Assembly (NCBI GenBank): GCA_014075215.1
Contig: CP046177.1
Span: forward strand, 3,844,501 to 3,908,500
Length of the DNA stretch: 64,000 nt
Reading direction: 5' to 3'
Source: Flavobacteriaceae bacterium
Lineage (GTDB): Bacteria; Bacteroidota; Bacteroidia; Flavobacteriales; Flavobacteriaceae
Shown: piece after piece, positions 45,260-54,310 of the stretch
Layout of the letters: each line of letters starts with the position of its first letter
Numbering within the stretch: position 1 is the first letter of the stretch
The notes under the pieces: model-generated
What the model was told of the DNA's origin: nothing
Databases searched by the model: none
What the model saw: only the letters and a program-made list of their open reading frames with translations
Made by a program: the position numbers and the translations under genes

Positions 45260-46204
45260 ATGAAAAAATTAATACTACAAAACGAACCTTATAAAATCTT
45301 TGTGAAGAACTTTAAAGAATGGTTAGACATCTTAGGTTATGCAGAAAGTACAGTGTATAGTTTACCCTTACATCTTCAGGAGTTTTTTTATTATTTAGAG
45401 CAAAGTAGTATTAAAAGTATCAATGATATTAGTACAAAGACAGTCAAAGAATATTATAGTTATTTACAAGAAAGGCCCAATCAAACAAGAAATGGAAGTT
45501 TAAGTAAAAGTTACTTAAACAAACACCAACAAGCTCTTAAGAAATTTAGAGAATATTTAAAACAACACAACTACAAAGACTTCAATATACATTTAAAAAC
45601 AGAAGAGAATCCAACAGAAGAACGAATCAATATACTTACACAATTAGAAATTAAAGAACTCTTTAAAGCAACAGAGTATAGTCATAATTATGAGCATTAT
45701 AGATTAAGAGATAAAGCCATCTTAGTAATCTTTTACAGTTGTGGATTACGCAGGACGGAGGCCGTCAGCCTAGATATAAAAGATATATTCTTTGATAAAG
45801 AGCGCATACACGTTAGAAAAGGAAAGAATTACAAGGAACGGGTAATACCCGTCAATAGATACAATTTACAAATCCTAGAAGACTATGTCTTTGAATCACG
45901 ACCACAATTTACTCGCACTGAGCGAAGTCGAAGTGAAGAAGCACTATTTATTAGTAAACAAGGCAAGAGAATGGGCGGAATGAGTTTATCAAACCGATTG
46001 CAGAAAATTATACAAGCAAGTAATAACAAGGAGATTGTAGAAAAAAAAATTACACTACATACATTAAGGCATAGCATTGCAACACACTTATTACAACAAC
46101 AAGTAAAGTTAGAGTCTATCAAAACCTTTTTAGGCCACAGTAGCTTGGAATCTACACAACTGTACACTCATTTATTAAAAACAATAGAAGATGATAGGGT
46201 ATAA
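45260..46204 (+). CDS. Tyrosine recombinase A, 314 aa
   Basis: Same family as the genes at 1687 and 35574: CGLRRTEAV, HTLRHSIATHLLQQ, LGHSSLESTQ, LYTHLL. A 7-residue insertion (RTERSRS) near residue 217 is absent from the siblings and is encoded by the repeat word CACTGAGCGAAGTCGAAGTG. Overlaps the next gene by 14 bases. Confidence 0.9.
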   Translation: MKKLILQNEPYKIFVKNFKEWLDILGYAESTVYSLPLHLQEFFYYLEQSSIKSINDISTKTVKEYYSYLQERPNQTRNGSLSKSYLNKHQQALKKFREYLKQHNYKDFNIHLKTEENPTEERINILTQLEIKELFKATEYSHNYEHYRLRDKAILVIFYSCGLRRTEAVSLDIKDIFFDKERIHVRKGKNYKERVIPVNRYNLQILEDYVFESRPQFTRTERSRSEEALFISKQGKRMGGMSLSNRLQKIIQASNNKEIVEKKITLHTLRHSIATHLLQQQVKLESIKTFLGHSSLESTQLYTHLLKTIEDDRV

Positions 46205-47078
46205 AGAATATTTAAAGAAAGAGAATTATAGAACAACAACAATAGATAGTTATACAAACGAGGTAAAGAAATTTAATTCTTGGTGCAAGAGAAATCATAC
46301 AACTCCAGAGCAAATAGATTACAAAACTTGTATGAAATATATTAAACACTTACAAAGAAAGAATACTAATAAAAAGACGGTAAATCATAAACTTGGAATC
46401 ATAAAGAGCTATCTAAACTATTTAATAGCTGTCGCCTTGCGGCCAGATAACCCGATAGAAACTACCACCATTAAAGGCATCAAAAGAACAGTCAATTACA
46501 ACATCTTAGAATCTGATGAATTGGAAGATTTATATTATAGTTATCAAAGCGACAATGTCGCAGATAAGTACCACAGACTGTGTGCAAAGAGGAATAAAGT
46601 AATCGTTGGTTTACTAGTCTATCAAGGATTAAATACAACAGAACTCATACAATTAGAACTCGAAGATTTACAACTTTATAAAGGCAAAGTTTATATAAAA
46701 AGTGGAGCAAGAAGTAACTCAAGAACATTAGAATTAAAACCCTGGCAAGTCATAGAATTTTTAGAATATATAAAAGAAGTTAGAGAAGAAATTATAGATA
46801 GAAAACAACTACAAACTGATAGAATCTTTATTCCAAGTAACAAACGCTTGGGAAATACAATCCAGTTTATTTTAAAGAAGTTAAAAAAGATAAATCATAA
46901 AGTAAATAGTTCCAATCAAATAAGAGCAAGTGTAATTACAAACTGGTTAAAACAATATAATTTAAGAGAAGTTCAAGTGATGGCAGGGCATCGTTATATA
47001 TCTTCTACAGAACGTTATGTACAAAACGATTTAGAATCTTTACATGAAATTGTAAATAACTTCCATCCAATACAATAA
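46191..47078 (+). CDS. Tyrosine recombinase B, lacks catalytic Arg I, 295 aa
   Basis: Sibling of 36493-37380; GLNTTEL at the first arginine position, NQIRAS and MAGHRYISSTERY retained. Last gene of the recombinase trio in this head. Confidence 0.85.
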   Translation: MIGYKEYLKKENYRTTTIDSYTNEVKKFNSWCKRNHTTPEQIDYKTCMKYIKHLQRKNTNKKTVNHKLGIIKSYLNYLIAVALRPDNPIETTTIKGIKRTVNYNILESDELEDLYYSYQSDNVADKYHRLCAKRNKVIVGLLVYQGLNTTELIQLELEDLQLYKGKVYIKSGARSNSRTLELKPWQVIEFLEYIKEVREEIIDRKQLQTDRIFIPSNKRLGNTIQFILKKLKKINHKVNSSNQIRASVITNWLKQYNLREVQVMAGHRYISSTERYVQNDLESLHEIVNNFHPIQ

Positions 47079-47097
47079 AATCTTAAATTTGTGTAAA

Positions 47098-47349
47098 ATG
47101 AAAGTCATGAACATTGAAACCACAAAGCTAGAATTGATGCAGATGTTATTACAAACTCAAAAGGAGAGTGTTTTAGCAAAAATCAAGAGTATTTTTGAAC
47201 AAGAATCGAGTACTTTTTATTCCACTAAAATATCTGATTTACAACAAAGGGCAGAAGAATCTTTAAAATCCATAGAAAGTGGAGAAACAAGACCGATCGA
47301 GGAATTTAAAAATCAACTGGACAATTGGAAGAACAATCAAGCTATTTAG
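47098..47349 (+). CDS. Predicted antitoxin of a ParE/RelE-type pair, 83 aa
   Basis: Helical acidic protein (KLELMQMLLQTQKESVLAKI ... RAEESLKSIESGETRPIEEF). The start could be ATG at 47098 or 47107; the open frame from 47089 begins with TTG. It overlaps the following toxin gene by 25 bases. SIESGETRPIEEF is typical of short Bacteroidetes antitoxins encoded before ParE-like toxins. Confidence 0.65.
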   Translation: MKVMNIETTKLELMQMLLQTQKESVLAKIKSIFEQESSTFYSTKISDLQQRAEESLKSIESGETRPIEEFKNQLDNWKNNQAI

Positions 47350-47669
47350 TAGAGATTACATCAAAGGCAGAACAGTACTACTGGAGCTTATTGGTTCACT
47401 TATATGAAAATCACTCTATTGAAAGCGCCAATAAGAAATCTGATGAGATTATAGCGTTAGCAATGTCTTTAAATGTTAATCCTCAAAGAGGAAGTTTAGA
47501 AGAAGATTTAGCCCATTTTAACAAAGAATTTAGATCGCTGATTTATCGTATTACCAAACGCAAAACAGTCAAGATTATTTACTTGATTGACGAATTAACA
47601 AACAAGGTGTATGTAACTGACTTTTTTGCAACACTGATGAACCCCGATAGAAAGAAGAAAAGAAGTTAA
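47325..47669 (+). CDS. ParE/RelE-family toxin, 114 aa
   Basis: VEITSKAEQYYWSLLVHLYE opens the RelE/ParE fold and the C-terminus KTVKIIYLIDE...VYVTDFFATLMNP matches Bacteroidetes ParE-like proteins. Start TTG overlaps the antitoxin gene. This addiction pair occurs only in this head, between recombinases and the 1.25-kb repeat, and may stabilise the unit. Confidence 0.7.
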   Translation: MEEQSSYLVEITSKAEQYYWSLLVHLYENHSIESANKKSDEIIALAMSLNVNPQRGSLEEDLAHFNKEFRSLIYRITKRKTVKIIYLIDELTNKVYVTDFFATLMNPDRKKKRS

Positions 47670-47677
47670 TTTAAAGG

Positions 47678-48928
47678 GTTGTAAGGTGTTCGCTACGCCC
47701 CTCTGTGCAGCACTTTTTTTTGGCCAAAAAAAAATACATCGGCTTACAGCCGTTTTTGTCCAAAAAAAAGCTGCTGCCTCCCTGCTTCTGCTCCGCTCAC
47801 TCGCAGCTCCTCTGTATTTTTGCTGACGGCTCCTATGGGTCGCCTACAAAAATCCACCGCTGCTTATCGGGCGCAGCCGCTGGTGCCAAAGCCTACTGCG
47901 CATTTTTTTTTAATCGATTTATTATTTTTATAATAAGGAGAAAAAAAATGCTTGTGGCGCGTCCACGCTGCTCACTTAATCGTTCGCAGACAATGTGTCC
48001 ACGTCGGCTTTGGCGCTGCGCTTTCGCTGCGCTGGTTTTGCGTACAACGCAGAACACTCAATCGGCGTTGGCCTCTATAAACAGTACGGTTAAATCAAAA
48101 AAAGGGAAATACATAGTGGGCTATTATCCTGAAATGAGTTGACCGTTTTTTTAGCTAAATCCTAAAATAGATTTACAACCCGGAATCAATCCTAAAATGA
48201 GTTTACAGTTTTTAAAATCAGTACGGAAAACACTTGAGATATCACAGAGGGAAGAACTTACCATAAACGATGTAGTTCCGATGCTGAACGCACTATCGCT
48301 TGTCGGTTTTAAAAAGCTGACGATTTATCTCCCTGCTATAACCCTTTCTATAAATCCTCATCTTTTTAAAACGGAGGTAAACCGTTTTAATAATTGGCGA
48401 TTTTTTAGAGGTGGAAAAAAGCCAGGGGAAAAATCGACAAGTATTAAAATGAAGCAACCGAAGGGCGCTAGTCTTCACAAAGAGCATAAAAAAAGAAGCT
48501 ACCTAATTAAAAGATAACTTCTTACTTAGCAAACGATTTTAGTCCTCTAAGACGTCGTAGCTAAAATACGACTTTTTTACTTAAAAATCAAAGCTATTAT
48601 CATCAATCTTAGTTCCACTGTGCGCTCAGGTAGCTATGAGCCTGGAGTATTTTACATAATTTACATTATAACTTACAAGCGAAGAACCGATCAAATAGTA
48701 AACTCCTGAATTTGTATTATAATGCCAATTATGTACAAATATCGAGGGAAAGGAAACGGAAAAAACACAGGGGTTTTGAGGAACGAAAATACTGGGTTTT
48801 TGGAGTGCGGATTTAATCATAAAATCATATATTTACAATGGTCATGAAGTGAGGACGTTCTTAAAAAAATCTGTTTTTGTCAGGTATAAGCGATAAAAAA
48901 TGGGCTTTTATTAAAAAAAACGCATAAA
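47678..48928 (+). repeat. 1.25-kb structured repeat of type I heads, copy 5
   Basis: As copy 4. Ends CGCATAAA directly before CGTCTATCCCTTTGG of the RHS frame. Confidence 0.85.
48197..48517 (+). CDS. Doubtful small gene within the 1.25-kb repeat, copy 5
   Basis: Same 106-residue frame as at 21166. Weak case for coding. Confidence 0.25.
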   Translation: MSLQFLKSVRKTLEISQREELTINDVVPMLNALSLVGFKKLTIYLPAITLSINPHLFKTEVNRFNNWRFFRGGKKPGEKSTSIKMKQPKGASLHKEHKKRSYLIKR

Positions 48929-48932
48929 CGTC

Positions 48933-49817
48933 TATCCCTTTGGACTTCTCCAAAAAGGATACAACAATGTAGTAAGCTCCAATGGTAACAGTACCGCACA
49001 GAAATATGATTACCAAGGAAAAGAAAGGCAAGATGAATTAGGATTAAATTGGCATGACTTTGGAGCTCGTAACTATGATGCAACTATTGGTAGATGGATG
49101 AACCCTGACCCATTAAGTGAAGAATTTTCTAGTTGGTCTCCATACAATGCTATGTTGAACAACCCTCTATCAATGATAGACCCAGATGGGAGATTTACAG
49201 TTAACATTAATGGAGACAATGCGGATAAAGCAACAGAAGAGCTGAATAAATCTACAAGTTTAAATGTTACAAGAGATGCGGAGACAGGCAAGTTGTCGGC
49301 AACAGGTGAAGCAAAAACAGAATCTGATAAAATGTTGTTAGCAGCTATTAATGACGAAAATATAACTGTAAATGTTGATGCTCAATCAGACAATTTCAAT
49401 AGTGATGGCTCGTTAAGAATTGGTGGTAGCTTTATGGGCAATACAGTTAATAGCGATGGAACTGTTACAGCAAATCAAGAGATTAACCCTGATGTGCTTG
49501 GAAAAATGAGTGATGCAAATAGTAAGCCTGGAGCAGATGTACTGCATGAGGTTACAGAAGCTTATCAAGGAGCGAAAATATCTAAAGATGCAGGAGTATC
49601 TTCTCCTAAAGCGGGCGTTGCTGGTTCGGTTTATTCAAGTGCTCATAGTAGTGCTACTCCACAATCAGGTACAGTAACAGAAATATTAACTTTAAAATCA
49701 GGAATTCAAATGCCTTCTTCTATATATAGAAACCCTGTTACAGGTACAGTTAATTATCCTAAAGGAATGAAGGGTGCTAGATGGGAATCAAATGGTAAAA
49801 CAATACAAAGATTATGA
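48933..49817 (+). CDS. RHS C-terminal toxin with HExxE-like motif
   Basis: RHS frame readable from 48933 (YPFGLLQKGYNNVV); the first ATG is at 49098 within the core (MNPDPLSEEF). Core motifs DELGLNWHDFGARNYD, IGRWMNPDPL and DPDG. The effector domain contains ADVLHEVTEAYQGAK, in which HEVTE may be a variant zinc-peptidase motif, followed by a Ser/Gly-rich tail. The ATGA overlap with the lipoprotein gene marks it as a toxin-immunity pair. Confidence 0.7.
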   Translation, partial: YPFGLLQKGYNNVVSSNGNSTAQKYDYQGKERQDELGLNWHDFGARNYDATIGRWMNPDPLSEEFSSWSPYNAMLNNPLSMIDPDGRFTVNINGDNADKATEELNKSTSLNVTRDAETGKLSATGEAKTESDKMLLAAINDENITVNVDAQSDNFNSDGSLRIGGSFMGNTVNSDGTVTANQEINPDVLGKMSDANSKPGADVLHEVTEAYQGAKISKDAGVSSPKAGVAGSVYSSAHSSATPQSGTVTEILTLKSGIQMPSSIYRNPVTGTVNYPKGMKGARWESNGKTIQRL

Positions 49818-50296
49818 ATAAGATAAATTTATTTACGTGCTGTTTAATTACAATTTTAATTAGTCTTTCTTGTAAATCATCTAAGAGTAGTACTTATATA
49901 GAAAAACAATCAGATTTACTAAGTTTAAATAAATCAGTTATACCAAAAGAGGTTATAGGCAGAGTTGAATCTATTAAATTAGTTCAAAATGTTTTTGATA
50001 TAATGATTGAAGATAGTTTAGGAAGAAAGTATCAAATTTTATCAAAGAAAGTAAATGCTTCTAGTCAAAATAAAGAGATAGTTGTTGGTGAAATTTATAA
50101 ATTTAAAATTACTCAATTAACTCATTTGAATGTAAATAACCAGCCTAATAAAATGGTTGTGAATGGTAAAGAAATTACTGTAAGTCCAAATCACTATATT
50201 CAAGATTGTATAAAATTTAACGGACAAGAGTTTTGTAGTAATTCTTGGGAAGTATATGAGGGCATAAACTTGACAAACTTAATCATCAATAACTAA
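49814..50296 (+). CDS. Lipoprotein immunity protein, 160 aa
   Basis: Lipoprotein leader with lipobox before Cys (ILISLSCKSSK). The mature part has VIGRVESIKLVQNVFDIMIE and ends KFNGQEFCSNSWEVYEG. Start overlaps the toxin stop. Surface location again suggests an extracytoplasmic toxin. Confidence 0.7.
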   Translation: MNKINLFTCCLITILISLSCKSSKSSTYIEKQSDLLSLNKSVIPKEVIGRVESIKLVQNVFDIMIEDSLGRKYQILSKKVNASSQNKEIVVGEIYKFKITQLTHLNVNNQPNKMVVNGKEITVSPNHYIQDCIKFNGQEFCSNSWEVYEGINLTNLIINN

Positions 50297-50377
50297 AATT
50301 GTATTGTTTAACTTAGATAAAACCCCCTGTATTCTATGATAAAAACAAGTAAAAGTTGAGATATTATTTTTACTAAT

Positions 50378-51373
50378 TTATGCAGCAAATTTAAAAGTAT
50401 CTACATAGGGTGTTTGTCGTTTGACAACGGCAAACACTCTTGCTATTAATTTGTTTCTAATAATGTTAACGGTACTCATTTTACTTTTGCCTTGTTTTAT
50501 TCTTTTATGATAGTATAATTTCATTTCTGGGTTATGTTGTATAGCAGAAATAGCGCACATATTAATAATTGCTTTCAATTTTTTATTAGCCAAATGAGAG
50601 ACTTTTGTACGTCCTTTAATACTAGTTCCAGATTGGTAAGGAAAAGGAGCAACACCACAATAAGAGGCAAACTTTCTCCAGTTTTCAAATTTTGAAAAAT
50701 TGTCAGTAAACACAATCATCATTATAGCAGTTTGCATTCCTATACCTTTAACACTAGTAACAAGTTTATAGGTTTCTTTTAACATTATATTTTGGTCAAT
50801 AATAGCTTGCATTTGAGTATTAATCTTGTGTATTTGTTTGGTTAGTTCTGCAATCATTTTTTGTTGAACGTCAAAGATTATTTTATACTCTTTTGCTTTA
50901 TAAATTCTTTTTTGTTCTTTCAAAGTAACTTTAAAACCAGCTCTTTGTTTGTTAAGTTTTGTCCTTAAAGATAAGAGACTTTTTAGTTGTAATATACTTC
51001 TTTTAGGTAGCTTACTGGGTTTAAGTTCTTCTTTTAATCGATACCCATATAGAGCAATGCGTTTGGCATCAATTTGGTCATCCTTTCCACGAGCAATACC
51101 AATAGATCTTTTAATTTCTAAACCAGAAGCTATGAAAAAAGATAATTTTTGTTCAGTTAAAGACACAGATAATAAATGAGAGTACATTCCTGTATGTTCA
51201 AATACAAACATGGTTTCTTCTTTAGAGAAAGACGAATTTTTAAAACTCCACTTTAGCATTAATTTAAATCCAGATTTACTGTTCTCAAACTGTTGAACAA
51301 TTTGTTTAGAATAGATACAAACATCAATTAATAATTTACTGACATCGATTCCGATAATTTCATTTGTTTTCAT
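50378..51373 (-). CDS. IS110-family transposase, copy 5
   Basis: Identical protein to copies 1, 2 and 4. Confidence 0.95.
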   Translation of the reverse strand: MKTNEIIGIDVSKLLIDVCIYSKQIVQQFENSKSGFKLMLKWSFKNSSFSKEETMFVFEHTGMYSHLLSVSLTEQKLSFFIASGLEIKRSIGIARGKDDQIDAKRIALYGYRLKEELKPSKLPKRSILQLKSLLSLRTKLNKQRAGFKVTLKEQKRIYKAKEYKIIFDVQQKMIAELTKQIHKINTQMQAIIDQNIMLKETYKLVTSVKGIGMQTAIMMIVFTDNFSKFENWRKFASYCGVAPFPYQSGTSIKGRTKVSHLANKKLKAIINMCAISAIQHNPEMKLYYHKRIKQGKSKMSTVNIIRNKLIARVFAVVKRQTPYVDTFKFAA

Positions 51374-51398
51374 AATTTTGTAATTAGATATTAATAAT

Positions 51399-51538
51399 AG
51401 TTACTTAAACTAAGACCTTTAATAAGGGCAGAAACTGAAATTCTATATGGTTCTAAGTAACTTTTAAAAAGAACGGAGACTAATACGGGGGATGGCTCTA
51501 AAAAGCTAGCTGGCCGCTAAAGTTCACTCCGTTCTTTT
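51399..51538 (-). ncRNA. Candidate IS110 bridge RNA, copy 5
   Basis: Same stem-loops as at 8561-8700, reverse orientation. Confidence 0.6.
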
Positions 51539-51660
51539 GTGTTTTTGGTTATCAACAAAATAAGAGTTATTAACAAAGAAAAAAAGAAGCAAAAAAAGAA
51601 ATTTCATCATAACTATTATGTTTTTATTTTAAGTAATTATTTCTATTTGCTAATCTAAAG

Positions 51661-51735
51661 GCTCGTCCTAGTATGTCACGCAACCGCTACCGCTAGCATT
51701 TGCTAGTGGCGTTTGTGAGTAAAACAACGAAAAAA
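51661..51735 (+). other. Cassette boundary site, hairpin variant B
   Basis: GCTCGTCCTAGTATGTCACG and the hairpin CCGCTAG-CATTTG-CTAGTGG at 51690-51709, followed by GTTTGTGAGTAAAACAAC. Begins right at the IS110 end. Confidence 0.6.
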
Positions 51736-51964
51736 AGGAGTTTAAGAAATTAAGATATTTTTTTCGTTGTTTTTAGCAAATTACAGTTTACAAAAACGCT
51801 TGCAATACCTGTTCTAAAGCGGTTATTTTATTTTGGTTTTAAAACCTGCTCCGTTCACACCCCAAAATTTACCGAAAACAAAAAAGTTATTAACATTCCT
51901 TTTTTTCTTCTCTACCCCTTTATACGCCTATCTTTCTTCCGTTTTTTCTTTGTTTTTGTTTTCC
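51736..51964 (+). other. Left flank of type II head, intact arrangement
   Basis: Non-coding. CAACGAAAAAAA and TTTTTTTCGTTG form an inverted repeat around 51724-51768. Same as 6876-7107 apart from a few bases. I see no gene here. Confidence 0.6.
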
Positions 51965-52002
51965 GCCCCATTCCGTCCTCATTTCAGGGGTTTTTGTGGG
52001 GC
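51965..52002. repeat. 38-bp inverted repeat, T variant (left)
   Basis: GCCCCATTCCGTCCTCATTT followed by CAGGGGTTTTTGTGGGGC; pairs with 52955-52991. Confidence 0.85.
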
Positions 52003-52954
52003 TTTTTTGTGTTTTTCGTTTGGGTTTTTAGGTTTTTTTGGTGGTGGTTTTTCTTGGGCTTTTTTTCGTTTCGTTTTTGGTCTTTTAAAACGTTTTTTAT
52101 CTTAAATTTCATTTTTTTATTGCCGTAAGGCAAAAGGGCTTTTTTTTGACTGAAACAGTCATTTATTTGTTATTTTTTTGAGCCGATTATTCGGCTTCAT
52201 CACGCCAAAGACAAACTGTTTTTTTGGGCTTTTTTTACCGCTTTGCGGTGGGGCTTTTTGTGGTAATCAACCACAAACATTTTTTTTGTTTTTTCTTCTT
52301 CTTTTACACTGCTTTGCAGGGCAATTTTTGAACTTTTTTAGTGAGCCGACACAGGTTTTTTTTGCGATTTTCCGCAATTATTTTGACAAATCTTGCGCCT
52401 AATTTAAGATTTTATGACCTAAATTTTTGTTCTTATTTTAAGGCTGAATTATTTTTTGGTTTTAGGCGTTTTACTTCTCATTTCTCTCTAAATATTGACT
52501 GTTTTTTGACTTTGAGTTATTAACAATTACGCCATTTTGTCGGTGTTGGTTGGTTGTGGTTCTGCAACCCATTTTATAAGCTGATTTTTGTCAATTTATT
52601 AGCAAAATTGATTTTTATGCTCCGAAAATCGGAGTATTTTTTTGGGCTTTTTTTCCGCCAAAGGCGGTGAGGCTTTTTTTTTGGGTTTTCAACCCATTTT
52701 TTTAGTTTTTAAACAAACTATTTTTGATATTTTGGCAAACTCAATACAAGTTTTAGGCGGTTCTTATTTGTTCACTTTTTTGTCAATTTAGTATTTGATT
52801 TTTAAAAGCAATTTTAAGCCTGTTTTTTGCTCTTTTTTAGCCGTTTTTCGGCTCTCAGATTTAGGGTTTTGTTTCTGTTCTTTTTTGTACTTTTTCTTCT
52901 CTTTTTTGCTTTGGTTTTGAGCTGTTTTTGGTTTCGTTTTTCTGTGTTTTTCGC
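52003..52954 (+). other. Invertible hairpin-rich segment, reference orientation
   Basis: On the plus strand at least eight short stem-loops each followed by T-rich DNA: TTGCC-GTAA-GGCAA (52120-52133), TGACTG-AAA-CAGTCA (52147-52161), AGCCGA-TTAT-TCGGCT (52181-52196), ACCGC-TTT-GCGGT (52237-52249), CTCCGA-AAA-TCGGAG (52620-52634), CCGCC-AAA-GGCGG (52655-52667), GGGTT-TTC-AACCC (52683-52695) and others. Strong T bias over ~1 kb. In this orientation the units point at the downstream genes, so they should block transcription entering from the left. Confidence 0.7.
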
Positions 52955-52991
52955 CCCCACAAAAACCCCTGAAATGAGGACGGAATGGGGC
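52955..52991. repeat. 38-bp inverted repeat, T variant (right)
   Basis: CCCCACAAAAACCCCTGAAA followed by TGAGGACGGAATGGGGC, the reverse complement of 51965-52002 apart from the end base. Confidence 0.85.
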
Positions 52992-53087
52992 TTTTCTTCT
53001 TTTGCCCTTTGTGTATATCTCTTGCTTTTTTGCCTTTTTATTTTGCCTTATTTAGCGTTTTATTTTAATCTTTTTAACCCCTTTTTT

Positions 53088-53798
53088 ATGGAAAATTTTA
53101 ATGCAAAAACCTCACAAAACGCAGTTCCTTTTTTAAATTCAGTAGGACAGTTAGTCAAAACCCCTATTCCAACCCTTAAATTCCCTAAAACAAAGGGATT
53201 GACAGTAGGACGACAACCAAACCAAAACCCTCGCACGCACACACGCACACGTGAAGCCAATTTTGATTTTACAAAAATTACTGAAAAATCAATTTTTAAA
53301 TTACGCAAAGTAGTAGAAAATGATTTTTTACAAACCGTTCCGCTTTTGTTTGATGAACTGCAACAGACAAAAGTAGTTTTTCACAATACGGACTACGTAA
53401 ACGCTATTTTTAGCACCTATCACAAAAAACACGCTTTGTTGTTTTTAGATTGGGTAAAAACCTTTGCTATGATACGAAGCACCAACAGACCTGAACTGAT
53501 GAGCGATGTTTTACAAACTGATGATGAAGATTTTTTAACCACTTTTAAACTTTTTAAATTACAACATAAACAGCCCAAACAACAACGCATCAATCAAAAA
53601 GAGCAAATATGGAGTTTGATACTTAAATATTTTCCTACCGAACCTTTTGAAACCAAAGAACTTTTTGCGAAAACAGCTATAGACCGTAGTACCGTAAATC
53701 AGTTTTTAAACCAATTTAAAGAAGAAAACAAGATAAAACGTTGTCGCAAAATAGGGGCTTGTTATCGCTATCAAATAGTAAAAACCGATGTAAAATGA
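53088..53798 (+). CDS. Winged-helix DNA-binding protein of type II head, 236 aa
   Basis: Almost identical to 14087-14797 (one visible change, THTRTREANFD for THTRTRVANFD). Start MENFNAK. Third copy of the type II regulator, here in the undisturbed head: left flank, inverted repeat, hairpin segment, inverted repeat, this gene. Confidence 0.65.
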   Translation: MENFNAKTSQNAVPFLNSVGQLVKTPIPTLKFPKTKGLTVGRQPNQNPRTHTRTREANFDFTKITEKSIFKLRKVVENDFLQTVPLLFDELQQTKVVFHNTDYVNAIFSTYHKKHALLFLDWVKTFAMIRSTNRPELMSDVLQTDDEDFLTTFKLFKLQHKQPKQQRINQKEQIWSLILKYFPTEPFETKELFAKTAIDRSTVNQFLNQFKEENKIKRCRKIGACYRYQIVKTDVK

Positions 53799-54049
53799 AA
53801 ACACTAGACCAAGATACTTTTAACGATTTTGAGAACAAACAAATCATTTGGGAACTCTACGGCGATTTGTTGGATTTTTACGACCAAGATTGTTTTACTT
53901 CCGAGCAGGTTGCTTATGATACCGTACATAGCAAAAAACTAATCAATAAGGTACTGCACCGCCTCATACAACACAAAGCCGTTCTTTGTACAGGAACAGA
54001 CCACTGGGGAATGAAAATCTACCGTTTAAACGAAGAATTTAATCATTAA
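53795..54049 (+). CDS. Small winged-helix-like protein of type II head, 84 aa
   Basis: ATGA overlap with the preceding gene. Matches 14794-15048 except near the end (AVLCTGTDHWGMKIYRLN), where the DNA also has several silent changes clustered at 53958-54020, suggesting gene conversion with a diverged relative. Confidence 0.6.
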   Translation: MKTLDQDTFNDFENKQIIWELYGDLLDFYDQDCFTSEQVAYDTVHSKKLINKVLHRLIQHKAVLCTGTDHWGMKIYRLNEEFNH

Positions 54050-54310
54050 AACACTCTTTTACTTTGGATTGCTTTTAACAAGCCTAACGGCGTGTTTTTT
54101 TGTGCCTTATCCGCCAAAGGCGATTGGGCTTATTTCGACAAGCTCAATACAGGTTTTTTACCGCTTTGCGGTGGGGCTTTTTTCAGATGTTTTTTTAGTT
54201 TATTTTTGGTCTTTTTAAAGCGGTTTTTTTGTCTTTTTCCTTTTTTTTCTCTTACGATATTTTTTTTGTAGTTTTGAAACAATTCTTTTTACAAAAAGTT
54301 TTTAAAAAAT
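54050..54310 (+). other. Type II leader with terminator-like hairpins
   Basis: AAGCCTAACGGCGTGTTTTTTT, CCGCC-AAA-GGCGA and ACCGC-TTT-GCGGT, then poly-T DNA and TAGTTTTG near 54270. Equivalent to 15049-15306. No gene. Confidence 0.45.

Larger units (their letters stand above)
50329..51660 (-). mobile_element. IS110-family insertion sequence, copy 5
   Basis: Removing it joins ACCCCCT to GCTCGTCCTAG, equal to the unoccupied site at 6797-6813. No target duplication. Confidence 0.9.
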
